A stretch of DNA of 49,354 nt from Nemertoderma westbladi (lineage: Eukaryota > Xenacoelomorpha > Nemertodermatida > Nemertodermatidae), in assembly GCA_032718475.1 (NCBI GenBank), contig JAUCBJ010003589.1:1-49354 (forward strand), written 5' to 3'. The position numbers were made by a program, and so were the translations under genes. Below, piece by piece: positions 12,201 to 21,593 of this stretch; the stretch's first letter is position 1; each line of letters starts with the position of its first letter. The notes under the pieces are model-generated. The model had not been told where the DNA came from. It saw only the letters and a list, made by a program, of their open reading frames with translations, and ran no database searches.

Positions 12201-13521
12201 TCAGGAGCATGAAGAAACCAACAAGCAGATGCTGAGACTCCTGCAATGCTATGAGGATTCCGATAAGTATTTCCTGTTGTTGAGAAATCCACAGATGCGC
12301 TTAAGGGATCGTTTCTCTAGCACAATGATAGATGGGTTGATACGTGTTGGAGGAAGATTAACGAATGCTCCATTATCCTTTGACACTAAGTTTCCCATAC
12401 TCATTAGAAATCTTGAAATACAAGTCAAGATGATTGTAGATGTTCACAGCAAACTTTATCATGCTGGTAGAGAACGAGTTCTTAGCGAAATTCGAACTCG
12501 CTATTATTTTTATAAACCCCGTAGAGCTCTGAACCAAGTTCTTAGGAACTGCATACCCTGTAGGAAAGCATTCAGTAGGCCTTTAACACAGTGAGAGGCA
12601 GAATTACCTAGGGAACGAGTAAGCTTCTATGAACCACCCTTTACTAATACCGGTGTAGATTTATTTGGCCCTATTGAAGTATATCGTGCTAGGACTATAG
12701 TCAAGAGATGGTGTGTCATCTTTGTTTGTATGACTTGTAGAGCTATCCATCTCGATATGGTGAACGATTTATCTACCAACAGCTTCCTATTAAGCTTACG
12801 ACGACAGATCGCTCGCTTTGGAACTAGTAACACGATGAGATCTGATAAGGGAACAAACTTCATTGGTGCCAACAATGAAATCAAAGCTTACGTCAAAGAT
12901 TGGAACCAAAGACAGGTGGACGATCAGCTATGAGTAACAGCGTCTAGCTGGACCTTCAACGCCGCCGACGCCCCTTGGTGGGGAGGAAGTTGGGAGAGAT
13001 TAATAAGAAGTGTGAAGACCGCGTTTCACTTTATAGTGCCGTGCCGCGCGTATCTCACCGACGAACTTTTGTGGACGTTAATGGAGGAAATCGCCGCCTA
13101 TCTCAACGAGAGACCGCTTATGCCAGTCTCATCGAGTCCCGATTCCCTGGAAGCGCTAACACCCGCGCACTTCCTACTGAAGAAACCTGTAGCCATGCTC
13201 CCACAATCGGAAATCACAGACGGAGACGAATACTGCCGGCAAACTTGGCAACTCATGCAGTTGTTATCCCGTCGTTTCGCTGACAATTTCGAAAAACATT
13301 ATCTGCCCACGCTACAACTTCGAACTAAGTGGTTTGCGCAGCAAGAAAACGTCAGCGCTGGTGACATGGTCCTTATTGTGGATGCAGATCTTCCACGTAA
13401 GCGGTGGCAGACAGGTCGTATCATCGAGACTCACATCTCGGATGACGGTTTGGTGCGATCGGTAGAACTCGTCGTCATGCGACGTAACTTCAAGAAACCG
13501 GGAATTGTCTTCGAGACATAG
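9246..13521 (+). pseudogene. pol: BEL/Pao Pol: protease, RT, RNase H, integrase (right copy, interrupted)
   Basis: The frame is open from directly after the Gag TGA. The protease active site ALLDSGST is at about 9345. The RT spans about 10330-10790, with an ASDIEGMF motif at about 10525 and catalytic YMDD at about 10765. A frameshift near 10855 moves coding to the +1 frame. RNase H starts near 11290 (FGDASDMG). A TAG at 11629-11631 interrupts it. The integrase zinc-binding HHCC region lies at about 12440-12570, a TGA is at 12592-12594, the DDE core follows (GVDLFGP at about 12652, SDKGTNF at about 12841), another TGA is at 12931-12933, and then WERLIRSVK at about 12990. A DUF5641-like C-terminal domain ends at the TAG at 13519. 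Functions would be polyprotein cleavage, cDNA synthesis and integration, but the breaks make this copy non-autonomous. Confidence 0.9.
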
Positions 13522-15290
13522 CAGCTCAATCGCCCAGTTGGTCGTTTATGTTTACTGGAAAGAGACAGAGAACTCTCCGGAAACTATGGAAGACAAGATA
13601 CTCTTCCCACGACCACCTCCCTAATCCAACAAACATCTAGGGACTCCCCAGCTTAGTAGCATATGGAGTGGGTGTGTGACCATATTATTTTATATTCTTA
13701 TCATTTTATATTTATGTATGTATTATTATGTAATTTTATTATAATCGTTTTCTTTAATTTTATTTAGTAGAATGTTATTTTAGCGATTATTTGGTAGATT
13801 AGTGCATTATATATTAGTGTTTATTACTTAATTACTTACATATTATATATTTACAGCGACGGCGAGAAATAATTCTTTTTCTCTTTCCTTACTGTCCGTA
13901 TTACATTACAAATACGTAACTACAGTAAGATGAAATATCCGTACTTATTAAAGTACAATAAAGCTCCTACTATATTCAAGTATTATTGGTAAAGTAGAGT
14001 ATTAGGAATGCAAAATTCAGATCCTCGTGTCTCGGCTAAACCAAGCTCTGGGTAGACCTTGGAAACGACTTGCCTCTTCTCACTGACATTGCTTCGTGCG
14101 ATATTGCTCTCATACCGTATATTAAATAATACATATAGTAGCGTGATGTCCCTTTAACAGTAGCGTATAACGCAAAATAAATCTGTTAAACCCTTTGACC
14201 ATCTGCAATTCTAGTCGATTAAGATATCGCGGCACCCACCGATATACTTGAAAGACAAAATTCTAGAATCAGTGGTTAACGTCCCCAGACAAGTTCTGGA
14301 ATAAACTGGTGCCCATCCTAAATATTAATTATTAATATTTACAAAATCTGTCAAATTTTAGATCCTTTAAAATTCTAGTCTATTAAGATATAGTAGCACT
14401 TACCGATATTCTTAAAAGGACCAATTTCCTAGAATCAAGGATCCCAGTCCCCAGACATGTTCTGGAATAAAATTGTGTCTATTTAATATTAAATAATAAA
14501 ATTTACGGGAATAAATTTAAATTCATATTTTAATGAATTTGATAAATTGTCATTTTATACAATTTATAACATCCCAAAATTCCATTAATTAGTAGATCAT
14601 GGGAGCGGAGATTCACCCTATTAAGTGTATTAGTGTGCGAGAATCTCCAATATATAGTCAATAGCCGATAAAATTCATAAAATCATGTATAGAGAGGATA
14701 TTGACCATTAAAGAATTACTATTAAATAGCATCCCAGATCTGTATGCATGAGAATTACCCTAATTCTACCGCTAGCTTTCCATAATGTCACCATGGCAAC
14801 AACCACGCTAGAATTAGAAGTGAGTTAAAAGAACAATAGAAAGCTTGCCCCATTGAATAGCATAGGGAATAAATAGCGCACTGCTAGTATCCAAGGATAC
14901 ATAATAAATAAAGTAACATTCTGGAAGGCACTGACTAACGGACAAATGGCCCGAATGTGTACAGTTTGTGACAGTTGTGTTGAATTTGTGCATTTATAGG
15001 TGAATGTTACTGCTAAAGTGTGTTTACAGTAGCGAGTCGCAATTGTGAAAGTAACCCTAACTCTCCAGAAAGAACCTGAAGTACATCCAAGCCTTTGGGA
15101 CGGACAGTGGAGTGACTTGTGCCGGTTATCGTTGTCGTTGTGTAGCTACATCGTTGGCGAAAGCACAGCGACGACGGTACATCGGCGCTGAGGATCTTGC
15201 ACTGTCCGGGGGCAAAAGAAGGGTAGGCAGCGACGCCCGCTAGCCTAATATATAAACTCATTATATTATTGATAAACTCATATAGCAAAT
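13522..15290. other. Non-coding segment with probable 3' LTR of the BEL/Pao copy
   Basis: No gene is seen. The purine tract GGAGTGGG ends at 13672 and TGTGTGACC follows, a plausible LTR start. A poly(A) signal-like AATAAA lies at about 13961. The 9-mer TGGGAGCGG at 14600-14608, directly after GATCA, recurs at 18340-18348 immediately before the second LTR-like copy. It could be a primer-binding or polypurine remnant, but no LTR end can be proven. A GGAGATTC...GAATCTCC hairpin sits at about 14606-14648. Confidence 0.45.
14178..14500. repeat. Tandem duplication, two copies of about 164 bp
   Basis: The block with AATTCTAGTC-ATTAAGATAT, CCCCAGACAAGTTCTGGAATAAA occurs at 14207 and again, diverged, at 14371. 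Matching runs through the ACCGATAT and TAGAATCA segments. Confidence 0.75.
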
Positions 15291-15668
15291 ATGACTGAGT
15301 TGATAGAAGATGATCTTGGTATCAGGGAGCGATATACTCTACCTTTACAAGCGTTTGTCGATAGCTTGATACGCGGCGACGCTGGTCCAACTACTACGGA
15401 AGATGATGGTCGTTATATCGAACCGCCAATGTCCCCGGATCAACTTACGCGTAAATTGGATTATAGAAAGTTCACCGCTCGCTATACACATCGTAATGGT
15501 ACGTATATGGACTTCTTAACTACTGGCCATCCTATCGATTTACACGATACGGACGATGTAGACACCGAAAGGGAAATGGTTTTATTTAAATATCATACCC
15601 AGCGGAGTCAGCACGATGAACCGAGAATGGAACACGAGAATTCTATTCGAAATCAACTCGAAAGCTAG
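15291..15668 (+). CDS. Unrecognised 125-aa acidic protein in retroelement block
   Basis: The ORF opens with ATG at 15291 and ends with TAG at 15668. The product is acidic and hydrophilic, with no signal peptide or membrane segment, and I do not recognise the family. It lies between the 3' end of the degraded BEL/Pao copy and the zinc-knuckle ORF at 16495, on the same strand. It could be an exon or the broken N-terminal piece of the same Gag-like gene, since the 826-bp gap to the next ORF has no long frame in common. Codon usage looks protein-like rather than random. Confidence that it encodes, or once encoded, a protein is moderate. Confidence 0.5.
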   Translation: MTELIEDDLGIRERYTLPLQAFVDSLIRGDAGPTTTEDDGRYIEPPMSPDQLTRKLDYRKFTARYTHRNGTYMDFLTTGHPIDLHDTDDVDTEREMVLFKYHTQRSQHDEPRMEHENSIRNQLES

Positions 15669-16494
15669 AACGTGGAAGAAGGCTTGTAAAGACAAATAGA
15701 GGAGAACCACTGGAGAAGAGACATGGGTTAATGTCCAGGGTCCATAATGTGAATAGTTTTCCCCGGGGCACGGGTGCTCGCGGGCAGTCTCCTTCGGGAG
15801 GCTGTAATTTTCTCTTCCTTCATCGTTTTCCTGTAATTATTGTGATCAGTGTCACAATTAAAAGGCAAGAATGAATGATGACGTGACGGAAAACATGTCC
15901 ATTGTGGTACCTTATGGATACTACCATATCTCCTCCCTCCTCTTTACTCCTCTTATCCCTCTATCTATACTCCCTCTATCTTATCCCTCTATTGAAAATA
16001 CAACATACTTCGTCCCACCTTCTCTTCCCAACGCGCTCGGAGCTTTGGGAGACGATCGACCGATCATTGCCGTATCGTGGTATTGATCATACCGCCTCGT
16101 AATAAACCTCCCATCCCTTACTATTAATCTGGATGCTCATATTGGTGTCCGCACCTCCTGTCCATGTCACACTCTGTTGATATTTATGATATCAACTTCG
16201 TTGTTGATTAGAAAGTCAACCATCAATGATTTCCTTTAGTCCACAACTGTGATACAAGGACTGAAAGGACACGCAGATAGTTTGTGAACAACTGGTACCA
16301 TTATGTGTCTTAAATCTGGTTGTTCACCCCCTAATCACTGGGGATAAATTCATTTGGAGATAGTCTTCGAACGTTTGAATCCTCCTACTGAGAACTGAGA
16401 TCGTATTTCTGAATCTTTCTGAATACGACATAGGTCTTCCCTTGCTCTCTACCACTACCATCAATGGAAGACATATTAGGCATACGACGGGAAT
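15669..16494. other. Spacer between the two unrecognised ORFs
   Basis: No convincing ORF was seen. A pyrimidine-rich stretch (CCTCCCTCCTCTTTACTCC and repeats of CTTATCCCTCTAT) lies at about 15930-15995, followed by ordinary sequence. The pyrimidine run could be an intron's polypyrimidine tract or simple sequence. Confidence 0.4.
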
Positions 16495-18270
16495 ATGGAG
16501 AACATTCCATACCCTTTCGTTGATACTCAGCTGATTGCTCCCTGGGCGGAAGGCCGAGGTTTCTTCCGCACTATGTATGCCAATACACCCAGCGGCATTA
16601 CTAAAGTACAACGAACCTCCATCGGACATCTTGCCTTTCAAGAATATGGATGGAATTTCAAGGTTGGAAATCCTATCAATTACCAACAAGTATATGGAGA
16701 CCATTATTCTCGTTTATACTTTGATGGACCATTGACCGCACCTGGCGCCGTGTATAGCTTTATGAGTGTTCCACTTCGTCCCTCCTTAGCTATATACACG
16801 ATCTTTGAAAACGCAGCACTTGCCGGTTGGCTAGCCGATGTGTGCAGTCGTACCATACACGCCTATCCCTTAATACTTGGAACCAAACTCGCCAAGTTAG
16901 ATGAACACAATAAATTCATCCGCTTCGAATGTTTCAGGCGCTTTCTGACTCCGTTCCGTAACGTTGATAGTCAGTTCAAGGACCGCGCTCTGACCAAACT
17001 CACCCTAAGAGACTCAGCGGCGGAGAAGCTAAACAGCGCGGGATTTGCCCTCTTTCAGGACGTTTGTATACAGAACTTACATTCATCTGTTATACAAAGA
17101 CCCCGAATACCCACGGGTTATTCTGTCGTGGAAGTTCAGACAGTGGGTCCGCTTACGGATACAGCCGCACCTACCTCAGCTATGCAATTGGAAGACGAAC
17201 CAATATGCTTAGAATCTGAAGCGATTCAGCCTACAGCGCCCCGGAGCAGCGATAATGATTACGTCTTGGAGTGGTATCAAGGTCCACAATGTCTCACCGC
17301 ATACGATTATCGACACGCCAACTATGTTTCTCGAAAACGTTGTCGATTATGCGCATCGAGAGACCATTTCACCCCTATGGACTCAGACGTACCCTGCTCC
17401 TATTTCCACGAACAACCGATGATGGAGATCTATTGTGCGTATTGCAGACTTAATAACTCGCACATTTTTTCAGTCTGCCCCCAATTTATGACTCAATGCC
17501 ACCACTGTCAACTTAAAGGACATGCCAGTTATAATTGCCCCTTTAACCGCGATTTAGAAAGCGTAGATGAGATGATTACCCTGCGCTACATCCGAGCTTG
17601 GGAAGCGAACGCAGATTTACATTGTGAGTCCCGCCATCGCTATTACCCTGGACGCTCTTACGAGGGAGTTTACGCGTTCCATCCTTATTTATTCGCGTCT
17701 GTTGAACAAAAAACACGCACACCGAGTTACGAACTAATGAAGCGTGTTGGTGAGTGTATTTCCACCAAATTTGTTCGAAAATATCTCAGGAACGTCAATC
17801 CTAACGATATTACTTCATACCATTTGATCAATTTCATCCGTCAAGACCCTGAGTTTGGCGATTTATTTATCAACTCGCACCCTGAGTTACAGGAAGTATC
17901 TCGACGGCCCTACGAATATCGAGCCCGAGAACGCGAGCTGGAAAGAACCATTAAACCGAGGAAGTTTCTCACCACTCACGGTCCACCTACCGCCATTGTC
18001 CAGACGACCCGTCAGGGACCAGTAGGAGCTGCTGTCCTAAAACGCGCTCTAAAGGCCGTTAGACCTCGCTCCACTGAAGTTGATATCGAGCAACCAGGTA
18101 CTTCGACCGGCGGATACACCGATCGTAATCCTAAACCTTCTGATGCAATTGTATTGCACCCTTCACCCAGGAGTTACAGCCCTCCTAGTAAAGTGGCTCG
18201 CCCCAAAGAGAAAAGGACTCTTGCTAGCCTCAAAAAACTGCGTAAACGCCGTCCGCGTAAGAAAGACTAA
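16495..18270 (+). CDS. Zinc-knuckle Gag/nucleocapsid-like protein, 591 aa, no known family
   Basis: This intact ORF starts at ATG 16495 and ends at TAA 18268. I do not recognise the N-terminal 280 residues. A cysteine/histidine cluster follows: CRLC at residue 283, CAYCRLNNSHIFSVC (CX2CX5HX4C) at 314, and a canonical retroviral-type knuckle CHHCQLKGHASYNC (CX2CX4HX4C) at 335. The C-terminus is strongly basic (KKLRKRRPRKKD), fitting nucleic-acid binding. Order and composition resemble a Gag with nucleocapsid. No protease, RT or integrase follows; the ORF is followed after 78 bases by the second LTR-like sequence. It may be an extra ORF of a long element, a non-autonomous Gag-only element, or a captured gene. 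That it is uninterrupted, unlike the adjacent BEL/Pao pol, suggests a younger insertion or preserved coding. Confidence 0.65.
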   Translation: MENIPYPFVDTQLIAPWAEGRGFFRTMYANTPSGITKVQRTSIGHLAFQEYGWNFKVGNPINYQQVYGDHYSRLYFDGPLTAPGAVYSFMSVPLRPSLAIYTIFENAALAGWLADVCSRTIHAYPLILGTKLAKLDEHNKFIRFECFRRFLTPFRNVDSQFKDRALTKLTLRDSAAEKLNSAGFALFQDVCIQNLHSSVIQRPRIPTGYSVVEVQTVGPLTDTAAPTSAMQLEDEPICLESEAIQPTAPRSSDNDYVLEWYQGPQCLTAYDYRHANYVSRKRCRLCASRDHFTPMDSDVPCSYFHEQPMMEIYCAYCRLNNSHIFSVCPQFMTQCHHCQLKGHASYNCPFNRDLESVDEMITLRYIRAWEANADLHCESRHRYYPGRSYEGVYAFHPYLFASVEQKTRTPSYELMKRVGECISTKFVRKYLRNVNPNDITSYHLINFIRQDPEFGDLFINSHPELQEVSRRPYEYRARERELERTIKPRKFLTTHGPPTAIVQTTRQGPVGAAVLKRALKAVRPRSTEVDIEQPGTSTGGYTDRNPKPSDAIVLHPSPRSYSPPSKVARPKEKRTLASLKKLRKRRPRKKD

Positions 18271-18348
18271 CTGTTTAGAGTATTTTTATTTTTTAGAAAC
18301 TGTGATTTTTTATATTTTATAGACTTAAATCCCATTTTCTGGGAGCGG

Positions 18349-19514
18349 TGTAAAAGCTTTTGCGGAATTAGCCGGTTATTTTCCCCGTAAAGTGCTCTGT
18401 AGTTGGTTTAACAGGCATAAAAAGCCGTGTCCTTACTGTACTGGTGTTTTAGGGGACATAAAAAGCTATTTCTTCTGTATGTGTACTTTAGCGGACATAA
18501 TTAGCAATTCTATAATGCAATGCGCTAGATCCTCTTGAAACAGTGTAGTTACTATGACGACAGCTAACAGCTGAGCTGTACATGTGTAGCTTTTCCCTTG
18601 TTCTCTGGTGTTTCTTTGTTCGGTCAACCAATCAGAGCGATTCTCCTGCTTTTTGTACAGAAACCTCCGAGAAATCGCGCAATGCATTATGGGTCAATGT
18701 TTACATTTTGTCCTGAGCCTAGAAGACTGGCTTCGGATTCTCTGTGTTTTCAGTCTTTAGCCCAACATTAGTAGGCTTAATTATAGAACGTATATCTGTT
18801 ATCTAACCAATTCTCACATATCATATCAATTTATACCTTAACATTTTACTGCTATTTACTGTCGGTTATTCATTATATCTGTTGATGGAATATTATTATA
18901 TTTGGAATACCGATAAATAATTACAAACCCTCAATCTTCTTGATATACTGAAGGTAAGAGAGACCGGTTACATATAACGATTGCGACTTACATTAAAGTG
19001 GTTTTGAAGTGAATCTAATGCTATTTCATAGGCACTACATGTATTGGTTGTTGTTCTCTTTATATGTGACTAAAATTAGTGAAGGTCGGCAGATTGGTGT
19101 GCAGTATTGTGCAGTATTGTGTATGATTGTGACTGATAACAAAGCATCTCCTAAAGAATGCGCCATATACGTGAATCTATAGCCTTCCCGTTGTGTCTAG
19201 TTTAAGTCATAACTCTGTTTACATATTTAGAGCGCCATGTCCTAAAGGAACTGTTAATATTTCCCGAAAGTGAATAATATTTGTCAGAGATTATATATTA
19301 CGATCAGTCGAATAATACAGTAGGCCTACACCGCAATACGGTTAGGCTTCCGAATCCAGTCTCCCGGGTATATCCAGCGGGTGAATGGTCGCGCATAGAC
19401 TGGCTTCGGCTAATGTAGTGTATCAAATACTTGTCATAGGCTAAAGACGATTTATTATCTAGAAGACATCCAAATTTGGCAGGTTAAACTGCTAAAGGTC
19501 TAAAAGCGCGAACA
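18349..19514 (+). mobile_element. LTR-like 1.2-kb sequence, second copy (inverted relative to the first)
   Basis: It starts TGTAAAAGC directly after the purine-rich TGGGAGCGG and ends GCGCGAACA at 19514, matching the reverse complement of 3614-4813 throughout. A CCAAT box (AACCAATCAG) lies at about 18627. Its right end cuts into a non-LTR reverse transcriptase at 19515. The purine tract before it suggests a 3' LTR for the 16495-18270 gene. However, no direct-orientation partner lies upstream; the only other copy in the window is inverted. Confidence 0.65.
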
Positions 19515-20086
19515 CTGATTGCTGCAATAATTTCATCAGGAATCCCATATAATGAAAGTATGCTGAACATACGTGAGCGGGAGACTGAATCAAAGGCCTT
19601 GAAGAAGTCAACAAAGATAACAGCCAGATGCCTGTCTTTCTTTTTTGAAAATTCTTCAATTATCCTTCTAAGTGCCAAAATGGGCGCCATGGTCCCACGA
19701 CCTTTACGGAACCCATTCTGATTTCCACGGAGCAGTCTCTCAATGGGATCCCTGATGCGATCTAATAGAATTCTATTGTATAGCTTTGCAGCAATCGAGA
19801 TCAATGAGATTCCCCGAAAAGAACCATAAAGTGCTTCTTCCAAAAAGCCCTTCTTGGGAACTGGCACCAACTTATTTGTTTTCATTTCTTGTGGGACTCT
19901 TGTTGTTCGGTACATGTCTACTATGATGGGATATATGAGCTTTAAACACTCAGGTATTTTAAAGACCTCAGGGGGAACACCATCTACTCTTCTGGCACGA
20001 TTGGTCTTAATGCTCTTTGCAGCAGCCTTCACTTCTGCAAAGGAGATATCGCCAATGGGAATATCTGGGAGTACAGACTCAGACAC
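19515..20086 (-). pseudogene. Non-LTR retrotransposon reverse transcriptase fragment
   Basis: The minus-strand frame encodes the N-terminal half of a non-LTR RT: a lead-in with the RVDGVPPEVFK motif, a FRGISLISIAAKLYNRIL block, NGFRKGRGT, and the first catalytic aspartate in FVDFFKAFDS. It stops being RT-like at 19515, where the LTR-like copy begins; the last seven residues of the open frame come from that LTR. The YxDD motif and the C-terminal half are absent, and no endonuclease is found upstream. The spacing of motifs resembles RTE- or CR1-like LINEs, but the clade cannot be fixed. This fragment is dead and was presumably interrupted by the LTR element. Confidence 0.8.
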
Positions 20087-20640
20087 TCAGACACGCGACG
20101 ACCGAGCCGGTATTTCTCCTGGAGGGTTCTCATACTCATATCTTTCAGTTGCGAGAGTAAACCGCTTGTGGTCGCAACTCCTACAAGCGTCTTCGCAGTA
20201 GGTCGCCGTTGGTTGATTACCTTCCGCCGACCTTGTCAGCATGTCTAGCCGTTGGTTGATTACCTTCCGCCTATCCATGGCCTACAGCCCTGCTGCCGAC
20301 TGTAAGGGTCCCTTTGTTACACCTTGAACCAAGTGTGCCTTCTGGGTTAGGTTACCTAACAATGGTAGAAGAGCATCCAGTATAGACAGAGCGGGTGGTG
20401 TATCATCTCTATTGCAGATGCGTACTGCCTTTGCCTTCAATGGTGCCCTAGGCGCTATAGCCCTCAATGACTTATTTAGTTGACGGGGCTAAAACCATCC
20501 CACTCTTGATCAACTAAATAATGAATAGGCTATGCTTATCGGGCCTGCCCTACTGGGCTGACAGCTACAGGTAGTACCACATTACTGCCATAGTGGTAGC
20601 AGGACCTGGGGACCTGACCTGACTAATCAGGTCAGGAAAG
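20087..20640 (-). mobile_element. Probable 5' part of the same non-LTR element, rearranged
   Basis: Open minus-strand frames (20087-20278, 20282-20467) adjoin the RT but show no recognisable domain. There is a 22-bp direct repeat, CGTTGGTTGATTACCTTCCGCC, at 20207 and 20250. Two perfect inverted repeats occur: TTATTTAGTTGA/TCAACTAAATAA at 20472-20521, and a 10-bp stem with a 4-base loop (CCTGACCTGA/TCAGGTCAGG) at 20613-20636. Assignment to the LINE is by adjacency and GC content only. Confidence 0.4.
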
Positions 20641-21593
20641 GTCATGGTGACTTACAGATATGTTTTAATTCGTTGCTATACGGAACCATCTGGTAATTAA
20701 AAAACTTAAAGATAATAAGATATGTTTTTAGATGCCATTTAAAATGATTGATTAAAAAACGAATAATTACAAGCTGAATTGTTGTAGGACACCGTGATGA
20801 GCTTTGTGTTCTTGCTCCCACTGTAATGTGGGGGGGGGGGGGGGGGGGGGGGCTTACACCGTCGGCAATGTCAGGTATGTCAGACCCGGAAGGATCTGTA
20901 TAGTATAGGTAATAATAGTTAATAAAACACTGATTGTACAGTAATGGTTGATATGGTCACTAATCTCAGGCGAATTGGAAAGTACCACCATCGGCGTACC
21001 ATACTACAGTACTGTGTAATCGATATACAAGCAATTGCTGATGACAAGAGAAATTGAACTTTGAACTACAGAAATATTTGCATTATTAAGTTATTGCAAA
21101 ACTGGAGATTGCATAGGCTAAAACATTCACAATTAATAACATTGATAATCTTGTTACTTTTATATTGGTGTTTTTAATCAAAAAATACAACAAGGTGAGA
21201 TTTAAATTTATAGGACAAAAAATAAATGTATATGGGGTGGGACATTGTATTTTGATAGGTATTTCCCATTATTGTACCGCTGAAATGAAATATAATAGTA
21301 TAATAATAAAACTATGAATCTGTCGGGATAGAGGTAAAGTGTATATTGAGAGTCTTTATTCAACCTTGGGTGAAAGTGAATAGTAGTCTGCCTTATAGGT
21401 AACTGCCAAGAGAGATGAAATCCGGTATTTTGTGATTCACGTTCAGTTAAATCAACCGACTCAGACATTATTTAAATTACTGGTCTAGCTTACCGTATTG
21501 GTTTTCTTCTTTCGAATAAAATAAATCTTCCTTGAAATGGATAATTATTGAAAAGTGATCTATTTTGTAGAAACTACGCAAGATCAAGTCATA
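20641..21593. other. Intergenic upstream of the TRIM-like gene
   Basis: Apart from the poly-G tract, nothing recognisable is seen. TTTTGTAG at about 21563-21570 could be a 3' splice site for a 5'UTR intron of the downstream gene, but this is not provable from sequence. No TATA box is clear. Confidence 0.4.
20830..20852 (+). repeat. Poly-G tract of 23 bases
   Basis: An uninterrupted run of G between ctgtaatgt and cttacacc. It is a simple-sequence tract that could form a G-quadruplex, and its length is likely polymorphic or assembly-sensitive. Confidence 0.9.

Larger units (their letters stand above)
5556..13521 (+). mobile_element. BEL/Pao retrotransposon, right copy, internal coding region (degraded)
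   Basis: The domain order Gag (DUF1759 type), CCHC knuckles, aspartic protease, reverse transcriptase, RNase H, HHCC/DDE integrase and DUF5641-like C-terminus is that of BEL/Pao LTR retrotransposons. The expected single polyprotein frame is broken by at least five in-frame stops and about three frameshifts, so this copy should be inactive. Its 5' neighbour is the shared leader. Its 3' side has a purine-rich GGAGTGGG directly before TGTGTGAC at 13673, a plausible polypurine tract and LTR start. No matching 5' LTR was found upstream of the leader. Confidence 0.88.

Noticed and set aside
5556-13521. An active BEL/Pao element
   Set aside because: At least five in-frame stops and about three frameshifts interrupt the expected single polyprotein.
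18349-19514. Simple solo LTR
   Set aside because: The flanks (AGCGG and CTGAT) do not form a target-site duplication, and a purine tract precedes it as for a 3' LTR.
21555-21593. Upstream GTG start for the TRIM-like gene
   Set aside because: GTG is not a normal eukaryotic start, and the ATG at 21594 has a good context directly before the RING.
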